Assembly (NCBI GenBank): GCA_003133245.1
Contig: PKWM01000024.1
Coordinates: forward strand, 1-64,000
Direction: 5' to 3'
DNA length: 64,000 bases
Source of the DNA: Rhodoferax sp.
Lineage (GTDB): Bacteria; Pseudomonadota; Gammaproteobacteria; Burkholderiales; Burkholderiaceae_C
Shown: piece after piece, positions 8,717 through 18,735 of the stretch
Layout of the letters: each line of letters starts with the position of its first letter
How positions within the stretch are numbered: position 1 is the first letter of the stretch
Position numbers and translations under genes: made by a program
The notes under the pieces: model-generated
Seen by the model: the letters and a program-made list of their open reading frames with translations, nothing else
Told to the model about the DNA's origin: nothing
The model's database searches: none

Positions 8717-11700
8717 TATGACTCACTTCAATCAAGTCACCCGACGCGGTCAAAAACGCAGCCTTGACGAGCGCGTTGGGATAAATGGCTTGCATCGCAG
8801 CACGGTAGCCGCGCAACTGCTGCACCAGCGCAGGCTGGTCTTGCGGCGAATGCGCCGACTTGTAGTCGAGCACCCACCACTGGCCTGCATGGTCGCCATC
8901 CTGGCGTTGCACCAGGCGATCGAGCCGCAGGGTTTGGCCCTGGTAGAACAGATCAACTTCATTGCCTTGCCAGGTCACGACCGCTGGGTCCCAGGCCCAG
9001 GCCCCCTCGCCCTGCAAAATACATTGGGCCATGGCACCAGCCTGGCTGCCCTGTTCTGGCGTGAGATCAAATTCGCGCGCTGTGGCCAAAATACTGTGGC
9101 CCGATGCATCTCCCCATTGCAGCAAGCGGTGCATGGCGCAGCCAATGCGTGCCAGCACAGCATCTTGCGCGGCATCAAGCGCTATGGTTTTTACCGCAAC
9201 TGGCCTGTCTGGCTGGTCAAATGAAGGCAGCTCCGGCAGGTAGAAAACGCCGGTAACGGCGCTTTCGGCGCTGGCCGACGCTGCCGGCGCGGCGTCATCT
9301 GGCAGCGCCAGCGTCACCGGCTGCGCCAGATCAACCAGGCGCTGCCACCAGCTGCGCTCGGCCGCACGGTAAGGCGCTATGCTGGAAATCACCAGTGTGT
9401 GGCGTGCGCGCGTCATGGCCACATACAAGGCGTTAAGCTCTTCGCGCTGGCGCTCCAGTTGCTCCGCCGCCAGTGCTGAAGCAGCGCAAGCAGGCGGCTT
9501 GCTTTCGCTGGTCAAAAACACAAATTTGGTCGGCCAAGCAGCCTCGCCCGGCCAGTCGATCAGCACGCCCATGGACTCGGCGTTGCGGTCGGGGTTATCG
9601 GTATCGAGCAGCAGCACGGCTTTAGCCTCCAGACCCTTGGCACCGTGAATGGTGAGCAGGCGCACGGCCTGAGGGTTAACTGCCACCGGGGCCAGCACGC
9701 CGCCCGCTTTGAGGTTGCGCACAAAAGCATAGGGCGTGGCAAAACGCCCGCCGCCGAGTTCCAGTGAAACACCGAGCAGGGCGCGCAGATTGGCCAGCAC
9801 CACGTCACGCTGCGCCTGCGGTGCAGCACTGGCAAAGCGTGCCAGCACATCGCCATCGGTGTAAATAGCCTCCAAGGCATCGTGCGGCGGCAGCGCGTCG
9901 AGCCAGGCTTGCCAGCGCAGCAAGCAGGCCGCAATCGGGCGCTGGTCGGGCGTTTGCAGCGCCATTTTTTCCAGCAAATCAAACCACGACAGCGCTGTCT
10001 CGCGTTGCGCCAGCGCGAGCTGCACCAGGTTTTCATCGGACAGGTCGAACAAGGGCGACTTGAGCACGCGCGCCAGTGAAAGGTCGTGTTGCATGGACAC
10101 CAGCACGTCCAGCAACGCCACAATGTCCTGCACTTCGCAGCACTCAATCAAATCGGTTTTTTCGCCAATCTGGGCCGGAACGTGCTGGTGCCGCAGTTCG
10201 TCCTGCACCGGCAGCAACGCGGCGCGCTTGCGCGCCAGCACCATGATGTCAGCGGGTGCCAAGGCGCTACTCTGGAGTTGGTGCGCGATCCAGTTCGCCG
10301 CCTGACGCGCCTCCAAGGTGCGCAGGCTCTCCTGCGGCAATTCGCGTGGCGTGCTGAGACTGTCACGCCAATCGGTTTCAGACGATTCCTCGGCATCGTT
10401 GCTGGCAGCACCGGTTGGCACCGCTGTGCGCGCAATAGGCGCCAGAGCGCCCACAAAACCAAGTTCCAGCGAGCTCGTGGTGTGGTTGCGAAAACCCTCA
10501 TAGCCATCTGTTTGCATGGCCACTCTCATCACAGCATTCACCACCCCAATGACCCCGGCGGCATTGCGCCGGGTGTGATCACAGCTGAGCAAATCACCCT
10601 GCAACCCATCACGCACAAAAGCTTGCGCTGCCTTGAAAACCTGGGGTTCCGCACGGCGAAAACGGTAAATGCTTTGCTTGGGGTCGCCCACGATGAAAAC
10701 GCTCGGCGCGCTGGCACCGGCAGCGCCGCTGCTGCCGCCGCCCGCGCCCGCATAACCGCTGAGCCAGGACTTGAGTGCCTGCCATTGCAGCGGGTTGGTG
10801 TCCTGAAACTCGTCAATCAGGAGGTGCTTGATACGCACATCGAGCCGCTCTTGCAGCCAGCCTGAGAGCAGCGGGTCGCTCAGCAGTACCGAGGCGGTGC
10901 GCTCAACATCGTTCATATCGACCCAGCCGCGCTCGCGTTTGAGGGCCGCATACTCTTTGAGCAACAGCCGAGCCAGCCGCGTCATACGCTGCTGGTAGAG
11001 CCAGGCGGCGTGCTGTGAGCGCGCTGCCGCCACGCACAGCGCGAGTTCTTGCGCACTACGCACCTGTTCGATACCGACGATTTTTTCACCAAACTTGCGC
11101 GCTGTTCCTTCTTGGGTCAACAGGGCTGCAAGTGCTGCCGAAATATCGCCCTGACTCAACGCCGTCTCAAGTTCAACGCCTTTGGCAGCATAGGTTTTTG
11201 CACTGGCGCGGCCCAAAACTTTGGCGGCGTCAAGCAAGGTTTGCCAGCGTTGCGGCTGCGCCCGGAAAAAATCATCGGGAGCGTCCAGCGCGGCAAACTC
11301 AGGGTACTGCTCGGAAAAGTTCAAAACCGACCGCAGCACCACGCCTTGCGTATCGGCCAGGGCAAACTCGGTGCGCTTGTCCAGCGCAGTTTGCAAGGCT
11401 TTTTCAGTTTGCGCGCGGCCATAATCAAACACCACCGCCTCGTAGTCGGCTTTGACATCCCCCTGTACTGCCAGCGCTGCATAAAAACGCCGCCACACCA
11501 GGGCTTTTGCGCTGGCGTCGTCTTCAAGCAATTCGTAGTCAGTAGGCAACTCAATCTGCTGCAACACCCCCAGCGGTGCACTGCGCAGCAAGGCGGCAAA
11601 CCAACTGTGAAACGTGCGTACCTGCACCTGGCGGCCGCTTTCAAGAATACTCCGGTACAAATTTGACAACTGCTCGGGCAGGAGGGTTGAGTCTTGGCTG

Positions 11701-12041
11701 TCACTTTGAATGGCTACGCCACGGCTGCGAAGTTCCTGTAGCAACGTGATTTCATCTGCTGCTGCAAACTCGGCCAGCCATTGATAGAGTCGCTCCCGCA
11801 TCTCGCTGGCGGCTCGCTTGGTAAAGGTGATGGCCAAAATCTCCTGCGGCAGCACCCGCAACTGTCCGCTTTGCGCGTCCACCCCGTCGAGCAAGGCGCG
11901 CACGATGCGCGACACCAGCATCCAAGTTTTACCGGCCCCGGCACAGGCCTCTACTGCCACGCTGCGGCGCGGGTCGCAAGCGACGGCGTAAAAGGCCTCG
12001 GCGCTGACGGTCTTGCCATTGTGTTCGTAAGCAGCTTTCAT
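8709..12041 (-). CDS. UvrD-type helicase-nuclease, AddA/RecB-like
   Basis: DNA double-strand-break processing subunit, about 1110 aa. Seen in order: helicase motif I EACAGAGKTWMLVSR near residue 35, motif Ia AITFTKRAASEM, Walker B LLIDEFQDTNPLQW, FIVGDPKQSIYRFRRA, LLTIHGAKGLEAKAVLLLDTD, the motif VI-like ALYVAMTRARHTLVIS, and a C-terminal RecB-type nuclease motif WWVLDYKSAH. The start at 12041 is chosen because its ATG overlaps the TGA of the upstream partner gene (ATGA); an earlier in-frame start at 12062 would overlap more. Paired with the AddB-like gene, it probably forms the AddAB-type complex used where RecBCD is absent. Confidence 0.9.
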   Translation of the reverse strand: MKAAYEHNGKTVSAEAFYAVACDPRRSVAVEACAGAGKTWMLVSRIVRALLDGVDAQSGQLRVLPQEILAITFTKRAASEMRERLYQWLAEFAAADEITLLQELRSRGVAIQSDSQDSTLLPEQLSNLYRSILESGRQVQVRTFHSWFAALLRSAPLGVLQQIELPTDYELLEDDASAKALVWRRFYAALAVQGDVKADYEAVVFDYGRAQTEKALQTALDKRTEFALADTQGVVLRSVLNFSEQYPEFAALDAPDDFFRAQPQRWQTLLDAAKVLGRASAKTYAAKGVELETALSQGDISAALAALLTQEGTARKFGEKIVGIEQVRSAQELALCVAAARSQHAAWLYQQRMTRLARLLLKEYAALKRERGWVDMNDVERTASVLLSDPLLSGWLQERLDVRIKHLLIDEFQDTNPLQWQALKSWLSGYAGAGGGSSGAAGASAPSVFIVGDPKQSIYRFRRAEPQVFKAAQAFVRDGLQGDLLSCDHTRRNAAGVIGVVNAVMRVAMQTDGYEGFRNHTTSSLELGFVGALAPIARTAVPTGAASNDAEESSETDWRDSLSTPRELPQESLRTLEARQAANWIAHQLQSSALAPADIMVLARKRAALLPVQDELRHQHVPAQIGEKTDLIECCEVQDIVALLDVLVSMQHDLSLARVLKSPLFDLSDENLVQLALAQRETALSWFDLLEKMALQTPDQRPIAACLLRWQAWLDALPPHDALEAIYTDGDVLARFASAAPQAQRDVVLANLRALLGVSLELGGGRFATPYAFVRNLKAGGVLAPVAVNPQAVRLLTIHGAKGLEAKAVLLLDTDNPDRNAESMGVLIDWPGEAAWPTKFVFLTSESKPPACAASALAAEQLERQREELNALYVAMTRARHTLVISSIAPYRAAERSWWQRLVDLAQPVTLALPDDAAPAASASAESAVTGVFYLPELPSFDQPDRPVAVKTIALDAAQDAVLARIGCAMHRLLQWGDASGHSILATAREFDLTPEQGSQAGAMAQCILQGEGAWAWDPAVVTWQGNEVDLFYQGQTLRLDRLVQRQDGDHAGQWWVLDYKSAHSPQDQPALVQQLRGYRAAMQAIYPNALVKAAFLTASGDLIEVSHSD

Positions 12042-14584
12042 TCCCAAAAATCTTTCCGGCATAGCCCACGCGCATCACAAAACTCGCAGGCCTTACCCTC
12101 CCCCAAGGCTGGCATGGCAGCACCATCGGCGATGCGCGCCATATCGCTGGCAATTCCTTCGAGCAACTGGTCGCGCAGGGCGACAATGTCAGCTTGCACA
12201 TAACTGTGGGTTGCGTCCTTTTCTCCCACATTCACATAGGCCGCCGCCAAGGTATCGTCAGCGAGCAACGCCGCATAAAACGCCAACTGGGTGTCTTCCA
12301 GAGGCACTTTGATGCGTTCGGTGGTGGTGGCGCGCGCTTCGGTTTTGTAGTCGATCACCAATGCAGTGCCATCAGCGAGACGGTCAATCCGGTCGATTTT
12401 GCCTACCAGCGTCAAGCGCCCCAGCGGGCTTTCGCGCCAGCTTTCGGCGGCTTGAAAAATAGCGCCGCTGGCCTCGTGCGCGGCCAGCCATTGCAGATAG
12501 CCCGCGCGCACGCGCGGCCAGGCCGCAGCAAAGGGCAGGAATTCGCTGCTCGATAAGGCTAGCACCAGCGTGGCCTGTTCGGCCGCGCTGTTGATCAGGG
12601 CAAGCCGGGCGTTCGCATCAAGCGTTGGTGTCTGCTGCAAGGTCTCGTGGAAAATTTTAAGGACCGTGTGCAGCCAGTTGCCGAAATCACGCTTGTCCAG
12701 CGCCTGCTCAAGCTCGTCGCTGGCTTGCAGCTTGAGCTGGCGCAGCGCGAAAAACCGGTACGGGCAGCGGCGCAGGTCTTCATACGCGGTGCTCGACAAC
12801 CGGCTCAATGGCAAGCCATCACCGCGGGGCTTGGGCATGGCAGCGGGTCGGGCTGTGAGGGCACGCAAGACACGCGGGTCGCTGGCCAGGCTGGCACCCT
12901 GAAGAAGTTGCAGTTCCTGCACGAAGCCGCTGGGCATCAGTTGTTCACCGCCTTCACTGCTGCGCCACAAGACATCCACTTGCGGGAACTGCAAAGCGTA
13001 GTGCCAGGCCGCGCGCGCAGCGGTGGCCAGCTCAGCGCGTGATGGCAGGCCCAGCAACGCACGCTGGGCAGAGGTCCATTGGCCGAGTGGCTCGGGCGAC
13101 GTCGGCAAGCGCCGTTCATCACAACCGGGCAACGCAACCGCCGCCAGCGCTTGTCCAAGCAGTTGGCTCAAAGGCAGGATCACGACTTGATTTGATGCCG
13201 TTTGATCAGACTGCAGCGGCAAAAAATTGGCCGCTTCGAGTGTCTGGCTGACCCAAGCAGTGAACTCGCTCAGGCTCAGGCGCATGCTGACAGCGGCAAA
13301 CTCAATCTCTGAACCATCACGCAGCCGCAACGCTGTGAGCACGGCTTGTCCGGCCGCGTCTTGCAGCAAAAACGACCACTGCCCTGCGCACTGCAAGGCA
13401 GCGCGAACATCGGCCAACCAGTGCGTCAACGCTCGCGTGGCTTTGAACGCTTCGCGCAGACTTGTTGTCAGGGCCAACACCGGCTCGGGCAATGCGCCCA
13501 GGGTCAAGCTGCCAGCCAGCACCGCGCACCAATCGCGCGCGCCCCGGCGGCGCAGCTCAACTTCGAGTTCGGTAACCGCCTGAGGCTCACAAGCCAGCGC
13601 ATTTTTAAGCCAGTCCAACACCTCATCGGCAGAAGCATTCCAGGCACCAGCACGCAACAAGCACATCAGAGAAGCAGCCGCGCGCGTGGTCGAGAGCCGC
13701 CAGCCCGTCTCATCACGAATTGATATGCCCCGCTCGCCCAGCATGGCGCGCACACGACGCGTCAACAGTCGGTCTTGCGCCACCAGTGCCACCGGGCTGC
13801 GACCGGCCACCAACTGCGCCAACACACAAGCAGCGGCGCATTGCGCCTCGTCTTCGGCGTTCTGAGCGGCGTGCAGGACTACACGGCTCGCGCCGCTGTT
13901 GCCGCCAGCTATGTCCGCTGGCAACTGGAGCGATAAAACAAGCACCTGCTCAGCGAAGACTCGTTGCAATGTGAGTGTCATCGGCTCAGTCTGGAAACCT
14001 TCGATGATCACCAGCAAGTCAGGTGTTGCGGCAAATATTGCGTCTGTCGGATAACTCGAACTTGCCGCCCAAGCGAGCGCGATACGCGTGGTCGCGGCTT
14101 CCAAAGCCAACGCGGGAGTATCCAAACTTGGGCTGAGTTCAGCGCCGAGTCGCACGCCCCACTGCGTACGCTCTGGTGGTGGCACCGCAGCCGCGACGTG
14201 GGCCAAGCTCCAGGCGGCTTGCATCAAACGTCCAGCCAGCACGTTTTGATGCGCGCCCAACCCCGCACGCGACAGCAACGAGGCGGCCGTCAACATATCG
14301 TGCGCAGCGTCCAGGCGCATATCATCCGCAATGGGCTCGAAACCGCCCAGACTGCGGCTCCAGTTCATGGTGGTCTCGAAACGAGGCAAGAAAAGAGCGG
14401 CTGCCGGTGTGCCCTCCAGCCCGCGCAGCCAGGCGCGGCGGCCTTCCTGTATCAATTGAACGTAGGGCAACAGCAGCACGACGCGCGCCGGTTCCACCTG
14501 TCGGCGCGCCATCTCGCAGCGAATCTCGCGCATCACGCGATCCCACCCGACGGCGACCTGGTGCGGTGTTGCTATTTCATTCAT
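12038..14584 (-). CDS. PD-(D/E)XK exonuclease, AddB-like with Fe-S cysteines
   Basis: Partner nuclease/inactivated-helicase subunit of an AddAB-type recombination complex, 848 aa. The C-terminal nuclease motif TALVIDYKTEA is intact. Four cysteines fit the AddB iron-sulfur nuclease arrangement: one in LRRCPYRFFALRQL before the nuclease domain, and three at the extreme C-terminus in CEFCDARGLC with AddB-like spacing (C-x2-C-x5-C). It is shorter than Firmicutes AddB, as usual for the proteobacterial type. First gene of the operon, with an ATG at 14584; it diverges from trxA across a 72-bp gap. Confidence 0.87.
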   Translation of the reverse strand: MNEIATPHQVAVGWDRVMREIRCEMARRQVEPARVVLLLPYVQLIQEGRRAWLRGLEGTPAAALFLPRFETTMNWSRSLGGFEPIADDMRLDAAHDMLTAASLLSRAGLGAHQNVLAGRLMQAAWSLAHVAAAVPPPERTQWGVRLGAELSPSLDTPALALEAATTRIALAWAASSSYPTDAIFAATPDLLVIIEGFQTEPMTLTLQRVFAEQVLVLSLQLPADIAGGNSGASRVVLHAAQNAEDEAQCAAACVLAQLVAGRSPVALVAQDRLLTRRVRAMLGERGISIRDETGWRLSTTRAAASLMCLLRAGAWNASADEVLDWLKNALACEPQAVTELEVELRRRGARDWCAVLAGSLTLGALPEPVLALTTSLREAFKATRALTHWLADVRAALQCAGQWSFLLQDAAGQAVLTALRLRDGSEIEFAAVSMRLSLSEFTAWVSQTLEAANFLPLQSDQTASNQVVILPLSQLLGQALAAVALPGCDERRLPTSPEPLGQWTSAQRALLGLPSRAELATAARAAWHYALQFPQVDVLWRSSEGGEQLMPSGFVQELQLLQGASLASDPRVLRALTARPAAMPKPRGDGLPLSRLSSTAYEDLRRCPYRFFALRQLKLQASDELEQALDKRDFGNWLHTVLKIFHETLQQTPTLDANARLALINSAAEQATLVLALSSSEFLPFAAAWPRVRAGYLQWLAAHEASGAIFQAAESWRESPLGRLTLVGKIDRIDRLADGTALVIDYKTEARATTTERIKVPLEDTQLAFYAALLADDTLAAAYVNVGEKDATHSYVQADIVALRDQLLEGIASDMARIADGAAMPALGEGKACEFCDARGLCRKDFWE

Positions 14585-14656
14585 GGACTTTGGCGGGGGG
14601 ACTTGGTTTCTGTCACAATTTCCTCACTTTAACAAGACTGCAATTAGGGATTTACC

Positions 14657-14989
14657 ATGGCCAGCGAACTTATCAAACATGTGTCTGACGCCTCTTTTGA
14701 AGCCGATGTGCTGCAATCCACGCAGCCGGTGCTGGTGGATTATTGGGCCGAATGGTGCGGTCCATGCAAAATGATCGCGCCGATTTTGGCGGAAGTATCC
14801 ACCACCTACCAGGGTAAGCTGCAGATTGCCAAAATGAATGTCGATGAAAACCGTGAAATCCCAGCCAAATTTGGCATTCGCGGCATTCCGACGCTGATGC
14901 TCTTCAAAGGTGGGCAGCTGGTTGCCACTAAGGTCGGTGCCATGAGCAAGTCCCAGATGACGGCTTTTATCGATCAGCAATTGGCCTGA
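14657..14989 (+). CDS. trxA: Thioredoxin 1
   Basis: Cytoplasmic disulfide reductant for ribonucleotide reductase, PAPS reductase and others. 110 aa, single thioredoxin fold. Active site WCGPCK at Cys34 and Cys37, cis-Pro in IRGIPTLMLFKGG. No signal peptide. ATG at 14657 with AGGGATTTACC upstream as Shine-Dalgarno. It precedes rho by 234 bp, the classic trxA-rho arrangement of proteobacteria. Confidence 0.97.
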   Translation: MASELIKHVSDASFEADVLQSTQPVLVDYWAEWCGPCKMIAPILAEVSTTYQGKLQIAKMNVDENREIPAKFGIRGIPTLMLFKGGQLVATKVGAMSKSQMTAFIDQQLA

Positions 14990-15223
14990 TCAACCCGCAG
15001 ATGCCGCACTGGAGGGGGTACTGATTCAAACCGATGTGTCGGTGCGCACCTCCTGGAGCGGTAAATACATTGGATCAAATTTTCCTGTCATAATTGCGCC
15101 AGTTCATTGACTCCCACCCAGAGTCAATTCGAGTTTCCGGTTTAAAACCTTGAGGTTGAGGATTGCCATCCGCCTCGACCCAACCTCCCCCGTATTTGTT
15201 CAAATCCCTCACTGGGCCATTCC

Positions 15224-16486
15224 ATGCACTTAAACGAACTCAAGGCACTGCACGTGTCCGAAGTCCTCAAGCAAGCCGAAGATCTTGAGATTGAAAACAC
15301 CGGGCGTATGCGCAAGCAGGAGCTGATGTTTGCCATCATCAAGAAGCGCGCCCGCGCTGGCGAGCAGATCTTTGCCGACGGCGTCCTTGAAATTCTGCCC
15401 GATGGCTTCGGTTTTCTGCGCAGCCCCGACACCAGTTACACCGCCAGTACCGACGACATCTACATCAGCCCAAGCCAGGTGCGCCGCTTCAACCTGCACA
15501 CCGGTGACATGATTGAAGGCGAAGTGCGCACGCCCAAGGATGGCGAGCGCTATTTCGCTTTGAACAAGTTGGAAAAAGTCAATGACGGTGGGCCGGAAGA
15601 GAACAAACACAAGGTGATGTTCGAGAATTTGACGCCGCTGTTCCCGAACAAACAGATGCGGCTGGAACAAGACATCAAGAGCGACGAAAACATCACCGGG
15701 CGCATCATTGACATCATCGCCCCGATCGGCAAAGGCCAGCGCGCCTTGCTGGTGGCACCGCCCAAAAGCGGCAAGACCGTGATGATGCAACACATTGCTC
15801 ACGCGATTGCCGCCAACTATCCCGAGATTCACATGATGGTGCTGCTGGTCGATGAGCGGCCCGAAGAAGTGACCGAAATGCAGCGCACCGTCAAGGGTGA
15901 GGTAATTGCCTCCACTTTTGACGAGCCCGCCGCCCGTCACGTGCACGTGGCCGAGATGGTGATCGAGCGCGCCAAACGCCTGGTGGAGCTGAAAAAAGAC
16001 GTCGTCATTTTGCTCGACTCCATCACCCGCCTGGCGCGCGCCTACAACAACGTGGTGCCTTCCAGCGGCAAAGTGCTGACCGGCGGTGTGGACTCCAACG
16101 CCCTACAGCGGCCCAAACGCTTTTTGGGTGCTGCGCGCAACGTTGAAGAAGGCGGCTCGCTCACCATCATCGCCACCGCGCTGGTTGAGACCGGCAGCCG
16201 GATGGACGAAGTAATTTTTGAAGAATTCAAGGGCACCGGCAACTCCGAGATTCACCTTGATCGCCGCCTCTACGAAAAACGTGTCTTCCCATCGATCCAG
16301 CTCAACCGCAGCGGCACTCGGCGCGAAGAGCTATTACTGGCACCGGATATTCTGCAAAAGACCCGCATCCTGCGCCAATTCCTGTACAACATGGACGAGA
16401 TTGAGGCCATGGAAATGGTGCTCAAGCAGATGAAGGCCACCAAGACCAACAGCGAGTTCTTCGACCTGATGCGCCGTGGTGGCTAA
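15224..16486 (+). CDS. rho: Transcription termination factor Rho
   Basis: Hexameric RNA helicase that terminates transcription. 420 aa, normal length. N-terminal domain with [15 protein letters not shown]; cold-shock-like RNA-binding domain with GFGFLRSP near 62; ATPase with P-loop APPKSGKT near 178-185, Walker [18 protein letters not shown] and Q-loop/R-loop region [11 protein letters not shown]. The 234-bp leader from trxA to the ATG is long and C-rich near its end, which suits the rut-dependent autoregulation known for rho, but I cannot demonstrate this here. Confidence 0.97.
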   Translation: MHLNELKALHVSEVLKQAEDLEIENTGRMRKQELMFAIIKKRARAGEQIFADGVLEILPDGFGFLRSPDTSYTASTDDIYISPSQVRRFNLHTGDMIEGEVRTPKDGERYFALNKLEKVNDGGPEENKHKVMFENLTPLFPNKQMRLEQDIKSDENITGRIIDIIAPIGKGQRALLVAPPKSGKTVMMQHIAHAIAANYPEIHMMVLLVDERPEEVTEMQRTVKGEVIASTFDEPAARHVHVAEMVIERAKRLVELKKDVVILLDSITRLARAYNNVVPSSGKVLTGGVDSNALQRPKRFLGAARNVEEGGSLTIIATALVETGSRMDEVIFEEFKGTGNSEIHLDRRLYEKRVFPSIQLNRSGTRREELLLAPDILQKTRILRQFLYNMDEIEAMEMVLKQMKATKTNSEFFDLMRRGG

Positions 16487-16505
16487 AACACGACTTGCAT
16501 TAACC

Positions 16506-16511
16506 TATAAT
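16506..16511 (+). promoter_or_regulatory. Probable -10 box of rpmE2
   Basis: A perfect TATAAT lies 19 bp after the rho stop and about 93 bp before the L31 start. No good -35 hexamer is visible at the usual spacing. It would give a separate transcript with an 80-base leader containing an inverted repeat. Confidence 0.45.
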
Positions 16512-16547
16512 CTGTACCCTTACGCGACAAGTACGAATGGCTTTTAA

Positions 16548-16567
16548 TTGTGCAATGGTTTGCACAA
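16548..16567 (+). promoter_or_regulatory. Inverted repeat in the rpmE2 leader
   Basis: TTGTGCAA and TTGCACAA form an 8-bp perfect inverted repeat with a TGGT spacer, 36 bp upstream of the start codon and downstream of the TATAAT. It could be an mRNA stem-loop for autogenous control by L31, or a protein operator. No family is assigned. Confidence 0.35.
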
Positions 16568-16603
16568 GGGCTGACGCGGCTAACGCAACTGATGAAAGAG
16601 CAT

Positions 16604-16861
16604 ATGAAAGAAGGCATTCACCCCAATTACCGCGAAATTTGTTTCATGGACACGTCCAATGGTTTCAAATTTGTGACCCGCTCTTGCGCCAACGCCAAGG
16701 AAACGATCAAGATGGAAGACGGCCGCGACCTGCCGCTGTACAAGCTCGACACCTCCAGCGAATCGCATCCTTTTTACACCGGCACACAAAAATCCGTTGA
16801 CAACATGGGTGGCCGGGTCGAGCGTTTCCGCAACCGTTTTGGCAAGACCGCAGCCAAATAA
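16604..16861 (+). CDS. rpmE2: 50S ribosomal protein L31 type B
   Basis: Large-subunit ribosomal protein, 85 aa from the chosen start. Begins [16 protein letters not shown] and ends in the type B tail [25 protein letters not shown]. It lacks the four-Cys zinc site of type A L31, so it is the zinc-independent form. The ATG at 16604 is chosen over earlier in-frame Met codons because it gives the family N-terminus and has GAAAGAG just upstream. It follows rho by 117 bp. Confidence 0.93.
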   Translation: MKEGIHPNYREICFMDTSNGFKFVTRSCANAKETIKMEDGRDLPLYKLDTSSESHPFYTGTQKSVDNMGGRVERFRNRFGKTAAK

Positions 16862-16885
16862 ACTGGCCAACGCTTGTTTGCAAAG

Positions 16886-16920
16886 AGGCAGCCCGGATTA
16901 CCGCGCTGCCTTTATTATTT
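16886..16920 (+). terminator. Rho-independent terminator after rpmE2
   Basis: Stem AGGCAGC/GCTGCCT (16886-16892 with 16905-16911), extended past one mismatch by CGG/CCG with an ATTA loop. It is followed by the T-rich run TTTATTATTTT. It lies 25 bp after the L31 stop. Confidence 0.75.
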
Positions 16921-16977
16921 TCTTGTGGGACAGACCGCAGCTACGTGGAACGAGCCAGCTCTGTCCCCAACTGATTA

Positions 16978-18696
16978 ATGCAACCCACTCCTGCCATCGT
17001 TGCCCAAGGTGCCGTCCAGCGTTTGCCACGCGTCGCGCTGCTGTTGTTTTGCATCGCCTATGTGCTGCCTGGCCTGATTGGGCGCGAGCCCTGGAAAAGG
17101 GCCGACATCAGCGCTTTTGGCTACATGGCCGATCTGGCGCGTGGTGCCAGCGATTGGTTAGCGCCGCAGTTACTGGGTTTGCCCCCTGAAGTCGATGCGC
17201 TACTGCCTTATTGGCTCGGTGCCTGGGCGATGCAACTCGCACCGAACTGGATGGCAAGCGACTTTGCCGCACGCATCCCGTTTGGCTTGTTGCTCACGCT
17301 GACCCTGATTGCCACCTGGTATGCCACTTATTGCCTGGCGCGTAGCCCACGGGCGCAACCAGTGGCTTTTGCCTTCGGCGGCGAGGCGTTGCCGCTCGAC
17401 TATGCACGCGCCATGGCTGACGGCGGTTTACTGGCCCTGATCGCCAGCCTGGGCTTGGCCCAGTTGTCACACGAAACCACACCCGCACTAGCTCAACTGT
17501 GTTTTACGGCTTTGACTTTTTATGCCCTTGCTGCCCTGCCCTACCGCACGCTCTGGCCCATCATCACTGCAGCCATGGGACTGGTTGGATTGACTTTGTC
17601 GGGTGCTCCCACCCTGGCGGTTTTGTTCGGCTTCGGCGGCACACTGATACATCTGATGGATCGCAACGATGAAACCGGCACAACCCGGCAAAGGCTGATC
17701 GGGGGCGGTGCCTTGGCCTTGCTGGGTGTGCTGGTGTTTGCACTAGCTAGCGTGCTTGATTTGTGGCGCTGGCGCATAGCACTGCCCGAGGCCAGTTGGG
17801 CTGAGTGGCGCAGCCTGGCGCGACTGCTGTTGTGGTTTACCTGGCCGGCCTGGCCGCTTGCGCTGTGGACCTTGTGGCGCTGGCGCCATCAGTTGTTTCG
17901 CTGGCGTACACCAAGCCGACATCTGGCGCTGCCACTGTGGTTTGCCTGCGTTGCCATCGCTGCGACTTTAAGCACCGAAGCCGCCGACCGGTCTTTGCTA
18001 CTTGCCTTGCCGGCACTGGCAACACTGGCGGCTTTCGCCCTGCCCACGTTGAAGCGCCGCGTGGCCGCATTGATTGACTGGTTCACGCTGTTATTTTTCT
18101 CAGGCTGTGCTGTCATCATTTGGGTCATCTGGATTTCTCTGCAAACCGGGCTGCCCGCGCAACCGGCTGCCAACGTGGCGCGCCTGGCACCTGGGTTTCA
18201 ACACAGTTTTTCCCTTATCCCTTTTTTAATAGCTGTTGCGGCGACATTGGCTTGGCTCTGGCTGGTGCGTTGGCGTGTTGGCAGACACCGTGCGGCCATC
18301 TGGAAAAGTCTGGTCTTGCCCGCCGGAGGTGCCGCCCTGAGTTGGTTGCTGCTGATGACCCTATGGCTACCACTGCTTGATTTCGCCCGCAGCTACGCAG
18401 TCCAGGTGCATCGCGCGATGGCCGTGCTACAGCAACCGGCCTGCGTCGAAGTGCAGGGCTTGGGCCGCGGCCAGATCGCTGCCTTTGAGTTTTACGGCAA
18501 ATTGGCGCTAAAACCAGTGGACCCAAAAACAAATTGCCCTTGGCTGATTGTGGGCAAGGATGCGTCAAGCTTACAACCCTCCGTGGTTGACCTGAACCGC
18601 TGGACCCTGCACAGCAACGTGCGCCACTCGTCCGACCGGGACGAGAATGTCCTCATCTACCAACGCAATGCCGCAACGAGATCGGGCAAATCATAA
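16978..18696 (+). CDS. Membrane glycosyltransferase, PMT/ArnT (GT39/GT83)-like
   Basis: A 572-aa polytopic inner-membrane protein with about 12 hydrophobic helices. It would use a polyprenyl-phosphate sugar donor to glycosylate a lipid or protein on the periplasmic side. The N-terminal segment after the first helix, GLIGREPWKRADISAFGYMADLAR split by the usual REPWxxDE-like acidic loop, and the later periplasmic C-terminal part (ACVEVQGLGRGQIAAFEFY) resemble the ArnT/PMT superfamily found in betaproteobacteria. No arn genes are adjacent, so lipid A modification is not supported by context. ATG at 16978. Confidence 0.72.
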   Translation: MQPTPAIVAQGAVQRLPRVALLLFCIAYVLPGLIGREPWKRADISAFGYMADLARGASDWLAPQLLGLPPEVDALLPYWLGAWAMQLAPNWMASDFAARIPFGLLLTLTLIATWYATYCLARSPRAQPVAFAFGGEALPLDYARAMADGGLLALIASLGLAQLSHETTPALAQLCFTALTFYALAALPYRTLWPIITAAMGLVGLTLSGAPTLAVLFGFGGTLIHLMDRNDETGTTRQRLIGGGALALLGVLVFALASVLDLWRWRIALPEASWAEWRSLARLLLWFTWPAWPLALWTLWRWRHQLFRWRTPSRHLALPLWFACVAIAATLSTEAADRSLLLALPALATLAAFALPTLKRRVAALIDWFTLLFFSGCAVIIWVIWISLQTGLPAQPAANVARLAPGFQHSFSLIPFLIAVAATLAWLWLVRWRVGRHRAAIWKSLVLPAGGAALSWLLLMTLWLPLLDFARSYAVQVHRAMAVLQQPACVEVQGLGRGQIAAFEFYGKLALKPVDPKTNCPWLIVGKDASSLQPSVVDLNRWTLHSNVRHSSDRDENVLIYQRNAATRSGKS

Positions 18697-18705
18697 TCAA
18701 GCAGC

Positions 18706-18720
18706 CACCATGGCATGGTG
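18706..18720. terminator. Small hairpin between convergent genes
   Basis: CACCAT/ATGGTG with a GGC loop sits in the 39-bp gap between the stops of the glycosyltransferase and plsY, followed by a short A-rich stretch. Possibly a weak terminator; the stem is only 6 bp. Confidence 0.3.
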
Positions 18721-18735
18721 TTCAAGCAAAAAAGT

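Noticed and set aside
9560..10147. 195-codon minus-strand frame within the AddA-like gene
   Set aside because: Cys/Arg/Trp-rich alternative-frame shadow.
15060..15100. Promoter for rho with TTGGAT and CATAAT
   Set aside because: Spacing is about 13 bp, too short; no better pair was seen, so no promoter is called.
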